Source: Nesterenkonia sp. Act20
GTDB taxonomy: Bacteria; Actinomycetota; Actinomycetes; Actinomycetales; Micrococcaceae
Assembly: GCF_019173455.1 (NCBI RefSeq)
Contig: NZ_JADPQH010000001.1
Span: 744,001 to 808,000, forward strand
DNA: 64,000 nucleotides
Reading direction: 5' to 3'
Shown here: positions 36,802-45,717 of the stretch, in pieces
Position numbering within the stretch: position 1 is the first letter of the stretch
Layout of the letters: each line of letters begins with the position of its first letter
Made by a program: the position numbers and the translations under genes
The notes under the pieces: model-generated
What the model saw: only the letters and a program-made list of their open reading frames with translations
Database searches by the model: none
What the model was told of the DNA's origin: nothing

Positions 36802-37458
36802 ATGTCTCTACTCCGTAAATTCGCCCGCCCGCTGCTGGGGGCAAGCTTCATCGCCAACGGTGTCGACCGACTGCGCAACACCGATGATGCGTCGGCGAGG
36901 ATCGAGTCCACCTTGGAGGAGATCGGCTCGCTGGTCTCCCAGGCTGAGCCTCTGGTCTCCAACCCCAAGCTCACCACCCAGGTGCTCGGCGGAGTCGAGG
37001 TCGTCGCCGGCCTCGCCCTGACGACCGGTCGCTTCCCCCGCGCCGCGGCCCTGATGCTCGCCGGGGTGCACAAGTTCGACAGCTACGTCGAGTACCGCAG
37101 CGCTGAGCTCGAGAGCGACGCCGACGTCACGGCGCAGCGCCGCACGCTGCTGAAGAACGTCTCGATCCTGGGCGGCCTGACGCTGGCCATCGTGGACCTC
37201 GACGGCAAGCCCTCGCTGGGCTGGCGCGCCGAGCACCTGGCCAAGAACACCCGCAAGAAGGGCGCCCAGTTCGGGGACAAGACCTTCAAATGGGCCGATG
37301 ACTTCGGCAACGGTGCCACCAAGAAGGTCCGCGACTTCGAGAAGAACGCCAAGAAGAACTTCCAGCGCGCCGAGCGTGACGCGCTGAAGGCGATCAACAA
37401 CGCCTCCAAGGGTGCGAAGAAGTCGGCCCAGGGCGCCAAGAAGAAGGTCGGAGCCTGA
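36802..37458 (+). CDS. DoxX-family membrane protein with Lys-rich tail
   Basis: A 218-aa protein. The N-terminal 135 residues show the DoxX pattern: FARPLLGASFIANGVDRL, VLGGVEVVAGLALTTGRFPRAAALMLAG and NVSILGGLTLAIVD form four membrane segments. The last 80 residues are a hydrophilic Lys/Ala/Asn-rich tail with repeated KK and KN motifs, probably a flexible cytoplasmic tail that could touch nucleic acid or the membrane. An AGGAGG ribosome binding site lies 7 nt before ATG 36802. In other bacteria DoxX proteins form complexes with thiol-stress enzymes, and the SigR neighbourhood fits, but this is inference. Confidence 0.82.
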   Translation: MSLLRKFARPLLGASFIANGVDRLRNTDDASARIESTLEEIGSLVSQAEPLVSNPKLTTQVLGGVEVVAGLALTTGRFPRAAALMLAGVHKFDSYVEYRSAELESDADVTAQRRTLLKNVSILGGLTLAIVDLDGKPSLGWRAEHLAKNTRKKGAQFGDKTFKWADDFGNGATKKVRDFEKNAKKNFQRAERDALKAINNASKGAKKSAQGAKKKVGA

Positions 37459-37469
37459 ATCTCAGCGCC

Positions 37470-38912
37470 GTGACCACCACATCTTCACACGCTTCACCGG
37501 TGCCCCCGCAGCCGTGGCCAGCGCCACGGGCGGGGGCACCGCTGCGCGCTGAGGTGACGGTTCCCGCCTCCAAGTCTCTGACGAACCGGTACCTGTTGCT
37601 GGCGGCACTGGCCCAGGGCCCCAGTGTGGTCATCAATCCCCTGCGCTCTCGGGACTCCCGGCTCATGCTCGCTGCCCTCGAACAGCTGGGGGCCACGGTG
37701 GAGCACCTCGAGGACTGGGAGCACAGCGGGGTCGCGGCGGTCCGCATTTCACCGATCCCGGACCTGGATCCCGACCTGGCGTCAGGTCGGGCGGAGGACC
37801 AGCGCGAGGACCTCGATGCACCGGCCGCTGGTGCCGCGGCAAGTGAAACTCGCATCGACTGCGGGCTGGCCGGCACCGTGATGCGCTTCCTCCCCGCCGT
37901 CGCAGCGCTGACCGGGCAGCGCGTGCACTTCGACGGCGATCCTGGCGCGCGCGTCCGCCCCATGGGTGCGGTGCTGCGTGCGCTGCGTGATCTCGGCGTC
38001 GAGGTCACCGGCTTCGGCGCACCAGAACGTGGCGAGGAAGGCTACCTGCCCTTCACCGTCCACGCGCCGACCGGCATCACCGGTGACGTCATCACGATGG
38101 ACGCCTCCGCCTCCTCACAGTTCGTCTCCGGGCTGCTGCTCGCCGCGGCTCGGATGCCCCACGGACTGACGCTGCGCCACGCAGGCGACGCTGTCCCCTC
38201 ACTGGAGCACGTCGAGATGACGTGCAAAGTCCTCAGCCAGGTGGGCATCGAGGTGAGCTCACCGGCTCTTCACACCTGGAAGGTGGAACCGGGCCCGATC
38301 AAGAGCTTCACCGTGCGAGTGGAGCCGGACCTCTCCAACGCGGGCCCGTTCCTCTGCGCGGCCGCGGTCACCGGCGGTGAGGTGAGCATGCGCGGGTGGC
38401 CGAAGCACTCCACCCAGATCGGACGACGCTGGACCGAGCTGCTGCCCGCCTTCGGCGCCTCCGTGACGCAGCACCCGGAGACCGACGCCACGGTCACGCT
38501 GAGTGTCCGCGGCGGTTCGCTGCGCAGCCCCGGCGCCGTGGACGGCACCGCCGAACTGACGCCCACAGTGGCCGCACTGGCGGCGCTGTGCACAGAACCC
38601 ACCCGGTTCACCTCGGTCGGACACCTGCGTGGTCATGAGACCGACCGGATCGCAGCGCTGGTCACCGAGATCCGTCGACTCGGCGGCACCGCCGAGGAGA
38701 CCGCGGACGGCTTCGAGGTCCTCTCCCCCGTGCGTCACGGCGGCCTCGTCCATACCTATGCCGATCACCGCATGGCGACCTTCGCCGCGGTGCTGGGCCT
38801 GGTGGTCGACGCCGTCGAGGTGCAGGACATCTCGGCCACGTCGAAGACCATGCCCGACTTCCCCGCGCTGTGGGCCGGAATGATCGACCATACATCGGTT
38901 GGCCAGCTATGA
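37470..38912 (+). CDS. aroA: 3-phosphoshikimate 1-carboxyvinyltransferase (EPSP synthase)
   Basis: A 480-aa enzyme that joins shikimate 3-phosphate and phosphoenolpyruvate, the glyphosate target. Signatures are VPASKSLTNRYLLLAALA (substrate-binding Lys and Arg), IDCGLAGTVMRFLPA and the SASSQFVSGLLLAA motif, and LRGHETDRIAAL and YADHRMATFAAVLGL near the end. Length is somewhat above the usual 430, due to loops such as residues about 90-125. GTG 37470 starts 11 nt after the DoxX stop and the gene overlaps rsgA by 4 nt (ATGA). Confidence 0.95.
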   Translation: MTTTSSHASPVPPQPWPAPRAGAPLRAEVTVPASKSLTNRYLLLAALAQGPSVVINPLRSRDSRLMLAALEQLGATVEHLEDWEHSGVAAVRISPIPDLDPDLASGRAEDQREDLDAPAAGAAASETRIDCGLAGTVMRFLPAVAALTGQRVHFDGDPGARVRPMGAVLRALRDLGVEVTGFGAPERGEEGYLPFTVHAPTGITGDVITMDASASSQFVSGLLLAAARMPHGLTLRHAGDAVPSLEHVEMTCKVLSQVGIEVSSPALHTWKVEPGPIKSFTVRVEPDLSNAGPFLCAAAVTGGEVSMRGWPKHSTQIGRRWTELLPAFGASVTQHPETDATVTLSVRGGSLRSPGAVDGTAELTPTVAALAALCTEPTRFTSVGHLRGHETDRIAALVTEIRRLGGTAEETADGFEVLSPVRHGGLVHTYADHRMATFAAVLGLVVDAVEVQDISATSKTMPDFPALWAGMIDHTSVGQL

Positions 38913-40024
38913 GCCGCTGGTCCGACTGGGACGAATCCCACGTGAAGGTCCGGCCCAATAAGAAGGGCTCCCGACCGCGGACCAAGGAGTCCCCCGACTA
39001 TGCCGACGCGGAGCTGGGACGTGTGGTCACCGTGGATCGAGGACGCTACACCGTCCGGGTGGAAAGCTCGGCCGGCGTTGAACGCGTGATCTCCGCGGTG
39101 CGTGCCCGAGCACTGAGAAGGACTCCGGTGGTTCCCGGTGACATGGTGGGCCTGGTCGGCGACACCACAGGCGATGAGGGTTCCCTGGCCCGGCTGATCC
39201 GCATCGAGGAGCGCTCCACGCTGCTGCGACGCAGCGCAGAGGACACCGACGACGCCGAGCGAGTCATCGTCGCCAATGCAGATCAGCTGTTGATCGTCGT
39301 CGCTGCCGCCGATCCAGCACCCCGCACCGGGTTCATCGACCGGGCTCTGGTGGCTGCCTACGACGCCGGCATCGTGCCGATCCTGCTGGTCACCAAGGCC
39401 GACCTCGTGGAGGACCCGCTGGATCCGGCCGGGCTGATGAGTCATTACGCGGAGCTGGACCTTCAGGTGGTCGTCTCCCAGCAGGCAGCCGGATCCGCTT
39501 CGGGAGAACCGTCCCTGGATGCCGAGGCCGTGACGGCCCTGCGCACCGCACTGACCCGTCGCGTCACGGCGATGATCGGACATTCCGGCGTGGGCAAGTC
39601 CACCATGGTCAACGCCCTGACCGGCGCGGACCGGGCGACCAGTGGGGTCAACGCGGTGACCGGACGGGGACGGCATACCTCCTCCTCGGCCGTGGCGCTG
39701 AATCTGGAGCCCACCGAGGCTCTCGACGCGGCCGATGCGAGAGACTCGTGGATCATCGACACTCCCGGGGTCCGCACCTTCGGACTGGCCCACGTGGCGC
39801 CCGATGACGTGCTCGGCGCGTTCTCGGATCTGGTCGAAGGCTCCGTGGACTGCGAACCTGGCTGCGCCCACATGTCCCCGGAGGGCGGCTGCGCGCTGGA
39901 TGCCTGGGTCGCCGACGGCCACGCAGGCGAGCACGGGCCGGCACGGCTGGCCTCGCTGCGCGGGCTGATCAGCTCCATGGCGGGCACCGAGGAAGCTCCC
40001 GCGGAGAAGCGGCTCGGCGCGTAA
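38909..40024 (+). CDS. rsgA: Small ribosomal subunit biogenesis GTPase RsgA
   Basis: A 371-aa circularly permuted GTPase that assists 30S maturation. An OB-fold domain comes first, then the GTPase motifs in permuted order: G4 as TKAD (LLVTKADLVEDP), G1 as GHSGVGKSTMVNAL and G3 as DTPGV. The C-terminal zinc knuckle is CEPGCAHMSPEGGCAL. ATG 38909 overlaps the aroA stop. The aroA-rsgA-hisN order is a conserved actinobacterial cluster, and rsgA is probably co-expressed with both. Confidence 0.95.
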   Translation: MSRWSDWDESHVKVRPNKKGSRPRTKESPDYADAELGRVVTVDRGRYTVRVESSAGVERVISAVRARALRRTPVVPGDMVGLVGDTTGDEGSLARLIRIEERSTLLRRSAEDTDDAERVIVANADQLLIVVAAADPAPRTGFIDRALVAAYDAGIVPILLVTKADLVEDPLDPAGLMSHYAELDLQVVVSQQAAGSASGEPSLDAEAVTALRTALTRRVTAMIGHSGVGKSTMVNALTGADRATSGVNAVTGRGRHTSSSAVALNLEPTEALDAADARDSWIIDTPGVRTFGLAHVAPDDVLGAFSDLVEGSVDCEPGCAHMSPEGGCALDAWVADGHAGEHGPARLASLRGLISSMAGTEEAPAEKRLGA

Positions 40025-40072
40025 GTCTGTCGAATCCCGCTCCGGGCACCGGGACATTGCTAGCGTGGCGAC

Positions 40073-40885
40073 ATGAGCTCTAGCACCAGCGCCTACACCG
40101 ATGACCTGCGCCTGGCGCATATGATCGCGGATTCCGTAGATGCCAAGACGATGTCCTTCTTCTCCTCGATGGACTTCGAGGTGGAGACCAAGCCCGATCT
40201 CACCCCGGTCACCGAGGCGGATCGTCAGGCGGAGGAACTCATCCGCGGACAGCTCAGCAGAGCCCGTGGACGCGACGCCGTGGTGGGCGAGGAGTTCGGC
40301 TCCACCGGGTCCGGCGCCCGGCAGTGGATCATCGATCCCATCGATGGCACCAAGAACTTCATCCGCGGGGTCCCCGCCTGGGCCACCCTGATCGCCCTGG
40401 TGGACGAGGGCGAGCCCGTGGTGGGACTGGTGAGTGCGCCCGCGCTGGGAAAGCGTTGGTGGGCGGCCAAGGACGGAGGCGCCTACACCGGCAAATCGCT
40501 GGCCTCGGCCAAGCGGCTGCAGGTCTCCAAGGTGCCCACACTCGAAGACGCCTTCTTCTCCTACTCCTCGCTGGCGGGCTGGCGGAAGATCGGCCGGAGC
40601 CAGAACTTCCTGGAGCTGACCGAGACCGTCTGGCGCACCCGGGCCTTCGGCGACTTCTGGTCCTACTGCATGGTCGCGGAAGGTCAGGTCGACATGGCCG
40701 CCGAACCGGAGCTGAACCTCCACGATATGGCTGCCCTGGTCCCGATCGTCCGGGAAGCGGGCGGCATCTTCACCTCGCTGGACGGTGAACCCGGCTGCAC
40801 CGGCACCAATGGCCTGGCCACCAATGGCCTCCTGCACGACGCCGCCCTGGGCGCTCTCGCCGCTGATCGCCCCGCTCCCTTCTGA
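40073..40885 (+). CDS. hisN: Histidinol-phosphatase (inositol-monophosphatase family)
   Basis: A 270-aa Mg2+-dependent phosphatase. The metal-binding Glu lies in VGEEFGSTG and the main signature is WIIDPIDGTKNFIRGVPAW; a second metal Asp is probably in GQVDMAAEPELNLHDMAALV. In Actinobacteria HisN performs the penultimate step of histidine synthesis and lies downstream of aroA-rsgA, as here, so histidinol phosphate is the likely substrate rather than inositol phosphate. The start codon lies 46 bp after rsgA. Confidence 0.85.
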   Translation: MSSSTSAYTDDLRLAHMIADSVDAKTMSFFSSMDFEVETKPDLTPVTEADRQAEELIRGQLSRARGRDAVVGEEFGSTGSGARQWIIDPIDGTKNFIRGVPAWATLIALVDEGEPVVGLVSAPALGKRWWAAKDGGAYTGKSLASAKRLQVSKVPTLEDAFFSYSSLAGWRKIGRSQNFLELTETVWRTRAFGDFWSYCMVAEGQVDMAAEPELNLHDMAALVPIVREAGGIFTSLDGEPGCTGTNGLATNGLLHDAALGALAADRPAPF

Positions 40886-40924
40886 GCTGCGCAGCAGGGA
40901 GAGCGAACCCCTTTCACTTGCAGT

Positions 40925-40940
40925 TTTAGGTGTGCCTAAA
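40925..40940 (+). promoter_or_regulatory. DtxR/MntR-type operator before mntA
   Basis: TTTAGGTGTGCCTAAA is a perfect palindrome with a 4-bp centre (TTTAGG/CCTAAA). It ends 13 bp before ATG 40954 and matches the core of DtxR/MntR operators. It is the only good match to this type that I noticed in the window; the co-directional mntR downstream is the likely regulator. Confidence 0.8.
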
Positions 40941-40953
40941 CCATACTGGCGGC

Positions 40954-41934
40954 ATGCGCAGAACCCCTCTCCCGCCGAGCGTCGGCACCCTCATGCTGGT
41001 GCTGCTGCTCAGTGGCTGCGCGCCCGCTGATTCCTCTGCGCAGCCGGGAACCCACGCGGGCGAGGCGAGTGATCTGCCCGTGGTCCTCGCCAGCTTCTCC
41101 GTGCTGGAAGACATGGCCTCCGCCGTGGGCGGAGATCGGGTCGATACGCGCAGCATCACGCCTCCCGGGGCAGAGGTCCACGAATACTCCCCGACCCCCG
41201 GGGATCTCCGTGACACTGCGGAGGCGGACCTGATCCTCTTCAACGGCCTGGGACTGGAGGCCTGGTACGAGCAGTTCCTGACCCACACCTCCGCCGAGGT
41301 GTTCATGGTCTCCGAGGGTGTCCAGACCCTTCCGGTGACGCGGCTTCCGGGATCGTCCGATCCCGCAGGCGAGAACGCGGAGGATCCAGAGCGGGAGGGT
41401 CTGCCGGTGAACCCCCACGCGTGGATGTCCCCGGCCCAGGCCATGACCTATGTGGACAACATAGAAGCCGCGCTCAGCGAGCTCTCTCCGGAGGATGCGG
41501 ACATCTTCGCGAAGAACGCCGAGGACTACCGCGGTGAGATCCGCCGCATCTGGCAGGAGGCCGCCGAAGCTCTGGAGCCGCTGCAGGCTGAGGGCCAGGT
41601 CCACCTGGTCAGCTGCGAGGGGGCCTTCAGCTACCTCGCGCAGGATCTCGGACTCAGCGAGCACTACCTCTGGCCGCTCAATGCCGAGGACCAGGGAAGC
41701 CCGCAGCAGGTGGAGGCCCAGATCCGCTACGTCAGCGAGAACCAGGTCCCCGCAGTGTTCTGCGAGTCCACGGTGAACGATGCAGCCCAGCAGCAGGTCG
41801 CCGAGTCCACCGACGCCCAGCTCAGCGATCCGCTGCACGTGGACTCCATCACCGAGGCAGACGGACCCGCACCCAGCTACCTCGAGCTGCTCCAGCATGA
41901 CCTTGACCTCATCATCGAAGGAGCCCAGCGATGA
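40954..41934 (+). CDS. mntA: Manganese-type ABC transporter substrate-binding lipoprotein
   Basis: A 326-aa cluster A-I metal-binding lipoprotein, probably for Mn2+. The signal peptide with lipobox LLLSGCAP is followed by ASFSVLEDMASAVGGDRV, PPGAEVHEYSPTPGD (first His ligand), a VNPHAWMSPAQAMTYVDNIE block (second His) and Glu/Asp ligands later (FCESTVND, ADGPAPSYLELLQHDL). It lacks the long His-rich loop of the znuA product at 25 kb, which supports manganese. The start is the ATG after the MntR-type operator. Confidence 0.85.
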   Translation: MRRTPLPPSVGTLMLVLLLSGCAPADSSAQPGTHAGEASDLPVVLASFSVLEDMASAVGGDRVDTRSITPPGAEVHEYSPTPGDLRDTAEADLILFNGLGLEAWYEQFLTHTSAEVFMVSEGVQTLPVTRLPGSSDPAGENAEDPEREGLPVNPHAWMSPAQAMTYVDNIEAALSELSPEDADIFAKNAEDYRGEIRRIWQEAAEALEPLQAEGQVHLVSCEGAFSYLAQDLGLSEHYLWPLNAEDQGSPQQVEAQIRYVSENQVPAVFCESTVNDAAQQQVAESTDAQLSDPLHVDSITEADGPAPSYLELLQHDLDLIIEGAQR

Positions 41935-42674
41935 CCGGGGAACCGGCCGCCGTCGTCGTCAGCAGGTTGAGTGCGGGCTACCCCGGGGTGCGCGCGCTGG
42001 AGTCGGTGTCGATCACGGTGCCCCGACGCAGCATCTGCGCTCTGCTGGGTGCGAATGGTTCGGGCAAGTCGACGCTGTTCAAATCGCTGCTCGGGCTGCA
42101 TCGCCCCAGCGCCGGCAGCGTGCGGCTCTTCGGACTCGAACCCGCCAAGGCCAGACGCCGCAACCAGGTGAGCTATGTCCCGCAGCATGAACAGGTGGAC
42201 GCCAGCTTCCCCATCAGCGTGGAGCAGGTCGTGATGATGGGACGCTACGGGCATATGGGCCTCACCCGCCGCACCCGGCCGGCGGACCGTCTCGCCTGCG
42301 ATGAGGCGCTGGAACAGGTCGGGCTGACCGAGCTGCGCCGTCGCGGAATCGGTGAGCTCTCCGGAGGTCAGCGCAAGCGCGCGTTCCTGGCGCGAGCGAT
42401 CGCGCAGCAGTCGCCGCTGATGCTCCTGGATGAGCCCTTCGCCGGGGTCGACCGAGGCTCGGAGCAGCTGATCAGCACGGTGCTCAAGGCGCTGCGCGAT
42501 CAGTCCGACACCACAGTGGTCATCTCCACCCACCACCTCGCGGGGGTCGCCGACCTCGCCGACGAGGTGGTGCTGCTGCACCAGCGCGTGCTGGCCTCGG
42601 GGCTCCCCGAGGACGTGCTCACCGAGGAGCAGCTGGGGCGCAGCTTCGGTGCCGTGCTGCGGGAGAACCCATGA
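41931..42674 (+). CDS. mntB: Manganese-type ABC transporter ATP-binding protein
   Basis: A 247-aa ABC ATPase. Walker A is GANGSGKSTLFKSLLG, signature LSGGQRKRAFLARAIA, Walker B LMLLDEPFAGVD and the switch His in ISTHHLAG. PQHEQVDASFPISVEQVVMMGRYGHMG is the Q-loop region typical of the metal (Mn/Zn/Fe) subgroup. It overlaps the gene before and after by 4 nt, so all three components are made together. Confidence 0.9.
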   Translation: MTGEPAAVVVSRLSAGYPGVRALESVSITVPRRSICALLGANGSGKSTLFKSLLGLHRPSAGSVRLFGLEPAKARRRNQVSYVPQHEQVDASFPISVEQVVMMGRYGHMGLTRRTRPADRLACDEALEQVGLTELRRRGIGELSGGQRKRAFLARAIAQQSPLMLLDEPFAGVDRGSEQLISTVLKALRDQSDTTVVISTHHLAGVADLADEVVLLHQRVLASGLPEDVLTEEQLGRSFGAVLRENP

Positions 42675-43567
42675 TCGAGATCCTGACCCAGCCGCTGGAG
42701 TTCACCTTCATGCAGCACGCACTGGCGGCGGCAGTCATCTCCTCGGTGGTCTGCGCCATGCTCTCCTGCTGGCTGGTCCTGATGGGCTGGTCCCTGATGG
42801 GTGAGGCGGTGGCCCATTCAATCCTTCCCGGAATCGTGCTCGCACAGATCTTCGGGCTGCCGATGGCACTGGGCGCCTTCGTGTTCGGGATGCTCGCGGT
42901 GCTGCTGATCGGCGGGATCAGCGGAGACTCCACGTTGAAGCACGACACCTCCATCGGCGTGGTCTTCACCTCGCTCTTCGCGCTGGGCCTGGTGCTGATC
43001 TCACGCACCCCCAGCGAGACGCACCTGACACATATCCTCTTCGGCAACGTGCTGGGCATCTCGCAGGCAGATCTGCTGCAGACGGCCGGGCTCGGGCTGG
43101 CCACGGTGGCGGTGCTGCTGGCGCTGCGACGCAGCCTGGTGCTTCTGGCGTTCGACAAGATCCATGCCCACACCATCGGGATGTCCACGTCGGTGCTGTC
43201 CATTCTGCTGCTGACGCTGTTGGCGCTGACCACGGTGACCTCGCTGCAGACGCTGGGCATTCTGCTCGTGGTCGCTATGCTGGTGGTGCCAGGGGCGACA
43301 GCGCTGCTGCTGTGCCGACGCTTCGGATGGATGCTCGTGGTGGCCACCGGCAGCGCCGCGGCCTCCGCGGTGCTCGGGGTCTACGCCAGCTATTGGTTCG
43401 ACACCTCCACCGGTGGTTCGATCGTGCTGGCACAGTCGGCCCAGTTCGCGCTGGCCTATCTCTTCGCTCCGACGAAGGGGATGATCCCCCGGCTTCGCCA
43501 AGGACGAGGACGCCGGGCCGCCCCGCTCTCGACCTTCCCGCCCCTCGATGCGAAAGATCCCGCGTAG
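42671..43567 (+). CDS. mntC: Manganese-type ABC transporter permease
   Basis: A 298-aa ABC-3 family permease with about eight or nine hydrophobic helices. Family landmarks are MLSCWLVLMGWSLMGEAVAHSILPGIVLAQIFGLPMALGAF and TLGILLVVAMLVVPGATALLL. The final 35 residues are basic and cytoplasmic. It is immediately followed by mntR with no gap. Together with the lipoprotein and ATPase it forms an inner-membrane importer; the symbol follows the order in the operon. Confidence 0.9.
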   Translation: MIEILTQPLEFTFMQHALAAAVISSVVCAMLSCWLVLMGWSLMGEAVAHSILPGIVLAQIFGLPMALGAFVFGMLAVLLIGGISGDSTLKHDTSIGVVFTSLFALGLVLISRTPSETHLTHILFGNVLGISQADLLQTAGLGLATVAVLLALRRSLVLLAFDKIHAHTIGMSTSVLSILLLTLLALTTVTSLQTLGILLVVAMLVVPGATALLLCRRFGWMLVVATGSAAASAVLGVYASYWFDTSTGGSIVLAQSAQFALAYLFAPTKGMIPRLRQGRGRRAAPLSTFPPLDAKDPA

Positions 43568-44287
43568 ATGACTCCCCGCACCTCGGCTCAGGGCCGCTCG
43601 ACGGCCACCCACACGGCCACCACCTCGGTGGAGGACTACGCCAAGACCATCTATGGTCTCGCGGAGTGGGATGGAGCCTCGGTGACCGCGTCGGCCCTCG
43701 CCAAGACGCTTGGGGTCTCGAACCCCTCGGTGACGCTGATGATGCGCAAGATGGCTGAGCTGGGTCTGGTCGAGCACCGCCCCTATGCACCGATCGCCCT
43801 CACCGACGCCGGTCGGCAGCTGGCGCTGGCCATGGTGCGCCGGCACCGGCTGATCGAGACCTGGCTGGTGCGCGAGCTGGGGTACGGCTGGGACGAGGTG
43901 CATGAGGAGGCGGAGCGGCTCGAGCATGCGGTCTCTGAGACCTTCGTGGACCGGCTCGACATGCGGCTGGGTCACCCCCGGGTGGACCCGCATGGAGATC
44001 CCATCCCGGGCCCGGACCTCACGCTGGACTACCCCGAGACCGAGCTGCTGTGCCGCGTGCCTGCCGCAGCGCAGGTGCGCCTGGAGCAGGTCGACGACGC
44101 CGTCCCGGACGCGCTGCTCGCGCTGGACACCCACCGAGTGCCCATCGGTGCGCAGGTCACGGTGACGGCGACCGACGGCGGCGCCGTCGTCCTCTCCCCC
44201 GCCGGGATCGTGGGCGAGCAGGCCGTCGAGGGCATCCGGCTGACCCACGAGATCACCCACGCCATGCGGGTGAGCCTGATTCGCTGA
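43568..44287 (+). CDS. mntR: Manganese-dependent transcriptional regulator, DtxR/MntR family
   Basis: A 239-aa metalloregulator. The winged helix (VEDYAKTIYGLAEWDGASVTASALAKTLGVSNPSVTLMMRKMAELGLVEH) is followed by the dimerisation/metal domain HRLIETWLVRELGYGWDEVHEEAERLEHAVS and a C-terminal FeoA/SH3-like domain. The Cys that DtxR/IdeR use as a primary-site ligand (ACRWEH) is replaced by Glu here (AERLEH), as in Mn-sensing MntR proteins. It is the last gene of the importer operon, so Mn2+-loaded repressor would shut off its own transporter at the TTTAGG palindrome. Confidence 0.88.
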   Translation: MTPRTSAQGRSTATHTATTSVEDYAKTIYGLAEWDGASVTASALAKTLGVSNPSVTLMMRKMAELGLVEHRPYAPIALTDAGRQLALAMVRRHRLIETWLVRELGYGWDEVHEEAERLEHAVSETFVDRLDMRLGHPRVDPHGDPIPGPDLTLDYPETELLCRVPAAAQVRLEQVDDAVPDALLALDTHRVPIGAQVTVTATDGGAVVLSPAGIVGEQAVEGIRLTHEITHAMRVSLIR

Positions 44288-44317
44288 GCGCGGCGGACTG
44301 CGACGTATCCTGTACTG

Positions 44318-44854
44318 GTGTCTCCTTCCGAACAGTCTTCAGGGCCTGAGCCTGCGGCCACCCGCCGGTCGCTGCGCCACGAGCGGCAGACCTCTCTGGT
44401 GAATCTGCTCGCGCTGGTGGCTCTCGCAGGAGCCTGCGGCGCACTGCTGAGGCTGCTCGTCGGTGAGCTCATCCCCGAGCAGGGAATGAAGTTCCCCTGG
44501 ACCACGCTCATGATCAACCTGAGCGGGTCCGGTCTGCTCGGCCTGCTCACCGGGGCCGCGCATGCTCGACCGCGGATGCCCGACTGGGTGGTGCCGACCT
44601 TCGGCACCGGCCTGATCGCCTCTTATACGACCTTCTCCGCGGTGATACTCGCCGTGATGCCGTCCGTGCCCGGTGACGCGTACGACGGCCTGGCCGCCGT
44701 GACCTATGTGAGTCCCGGAGCCATGGAGATGCTGACCTACTTGTTTCTGAGCATGTTGGGCTGCACTGGCGCTGCCGCCGCTGGCATGACGATCAGCCGG
44801 GCGCTTCTCGGGCAGCTGGGCGCCGAATCCGCCGATCTGCGGAGGCGGCCATGA
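44318..44854 (+). CDS. crcB: Fluoride channel CrcB/Fluc subunit
   Basis: A 178-aa four-helix protein. After a polar N-terminal tail of about 25 residues, the Fluc motifs are PWTTLMINLSGSGLLGLLTG (conserved Asn) and FGTGLIASYTTFSAVILAV, the helix break where the fluoride path runs. Fluc channels are dual-topology dimers; a second crcB gene overlaps the stop by 4 nt, suggesting a heterodimer. The GTG 44318 start lies 30 bp after mntR, so a fluoride riboswitch has no room here. Confidence 0.9.
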   Translation: MSPSEQSSGPEPAATRRSLRHERQTSLVNLLALVALAGACGALLRLLVGELIPEQGMKFPWTTLMINLSGSGLLGLLTGAAHARPRMPDWVVPTFGTGLIASYTTFSAVILAVMPSVPGDAYDGLAAVTYVSPGAMEMLTYLFLSMLGCTGAAAAGMTISRALLGQLGAESADLRRRP

Positions 44855-45255
44855 CCTATGAACTGAGTCTGCTGCTGGTCCTGGGTGTCGCCGTCGGTGG
44901 CGCCGCAGGTGCGGTGCTGCGCTACCTGCTGGACCGCTACCTGCCCGGTGGCCTGCTCGCGGCCAATGTCCTCGCCTGCCTTGCGCTGGGGTACCTCTAC
45001 GGCGAGCTGTCCTGGCTGGCCGAGACCGGCCGGGAAGCCGGAGGAGGGCTGCTCTCCGAACCGGTGGCCGCCGCGCTCTCGGTCGGAGCACTCGGGGCGC
45101 TGAGCACCTTCGCCACCGTCTCGCTGCGGGTCGCGCAGCGCTGGATGGCAGGCCAGCGTCTGCGCGCCGTGGGCGTCTGGACCGCCCACGTGGGATTGGG
45201 CTTCGCGGCCGCCGCGCTGGGCATTGCACTGTCCCGACTGCCGGGGCTATACTGA
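44851..45255 (+). CDS. crcB: Fluoride channel CrcB/Fluc subunit (second)
   Basis: A 134-aa four-helix Fluc protein. PGGLLAANVLACLALGYLYGEL is the Asn-containing helix and SVGALGALSTFATVSLRVAQRW is the TTFS-like helix break (STFA). Lengths and paired arrangement match two-gene Fluc channels of Gram-positive bacteria. It is the last gene before ssrA; no terminator is visible in the 53-bp gap, which carries the ssrA promoter. Confidence 0.9.
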   Translation: MTYELSLLLVLGVAVGGAAGAVLRYLLDRYLPGGLLAANVLACLALGYLYGELSWLAETGREAGGGLLSEPVAAALSVGALGALSTFATVSLRVAQRWMAGQRLRAVGVWTAHVGLGFAAAALGIALSRLPGLY

Positions 45256-45308
45256 TATGTCAGCTTGGCAGGTATGCACGAGCTGGTGCAGGATTGATAA
45301 ATCCATAA

Positions 45309-45679
45309 GGGGACGATCGGTTTCGACGATCTGAGTTGATCATGGTGAAGCGGGTCGAGGATGCAGAGTGACCTCGTATAAAACCCCTCTGCAAAACAAT
45401 AAGTGCCGAAACTAAGCGCACTGACTTCGCCCTCGCTGCCTAAGCAGCGACGCGAGTCTGTCAGCCTGAGTCTGCTATCGACTCAGATCCTGGCATCAGC
45501 TAGATAGCCACTGGTTCCAACTCCTCGTCGTGGGGAGTTGGGTCGACAATTTCCACGACTGGGCCCGTCAGCTGCTTGTCTGTGTGACGGCTGGGGCCGA
45601 GAAAATCTACTAGCAGACTGCACCCGGAGAAGCCCATGTGAATCCAGATCGGACGCGGGTTCGATTCCCGCCGTCTCCA
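45309..45679 (+). ncRNA. ssrA: Transfer-messenger RNA (tmRNA)
   Basis: The 5' end GGGGACG pairs with CGTCTCC at 45672-45678 to form the tRNA-like acceptor stem, and the T-arm GCGGGTTCGATTCCCGC is near the 3' end. The reading frame that resumes at GCC 45405 encodes AETKRTDFALAA and stops at TAA 45441-45443; the tag ends in the ALAA recognised by proteases. The remaining middle part holds the pseudoknots. The CCA end is not encoded. tmRNA rescues stalled ribosomes with SmpB. The -10 region is probably GATAAAT at about 45296-45302. Confidence 0.95.
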
Positions 45680-45685
45680 CCTATC

Positions 45686-45717
45686 GCCCGAGCAGGCTCA
45701 GCCTGCTCGGGCTTTTT
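45686..45717 (+). terminator. Intrinsic terminator of ssrA
   Basis: A 12-bp stem GCCCGAGCAGGC/GCCTGCTCGGGC with a TCA loop is followed by TTTTT, directly after the tmRNA 3' end. Confidence 0.95.

Noticed and set aside
38765-40837. 690-codon minus-strand frame opposite aroA-rsgA-hisN
   Set aside because: Spans three well-defined plus-strand genes; no ribosome binding site or domain.
44288-44317. Fluoride riboswitch before crcB
   Set aside because: Only 30 bp separate mntR and crcB, too short for the motif.
45483-45680. 65-codon minus-strand frame
   Set aside because: It lies inside the tmRNA gene on the other strand.
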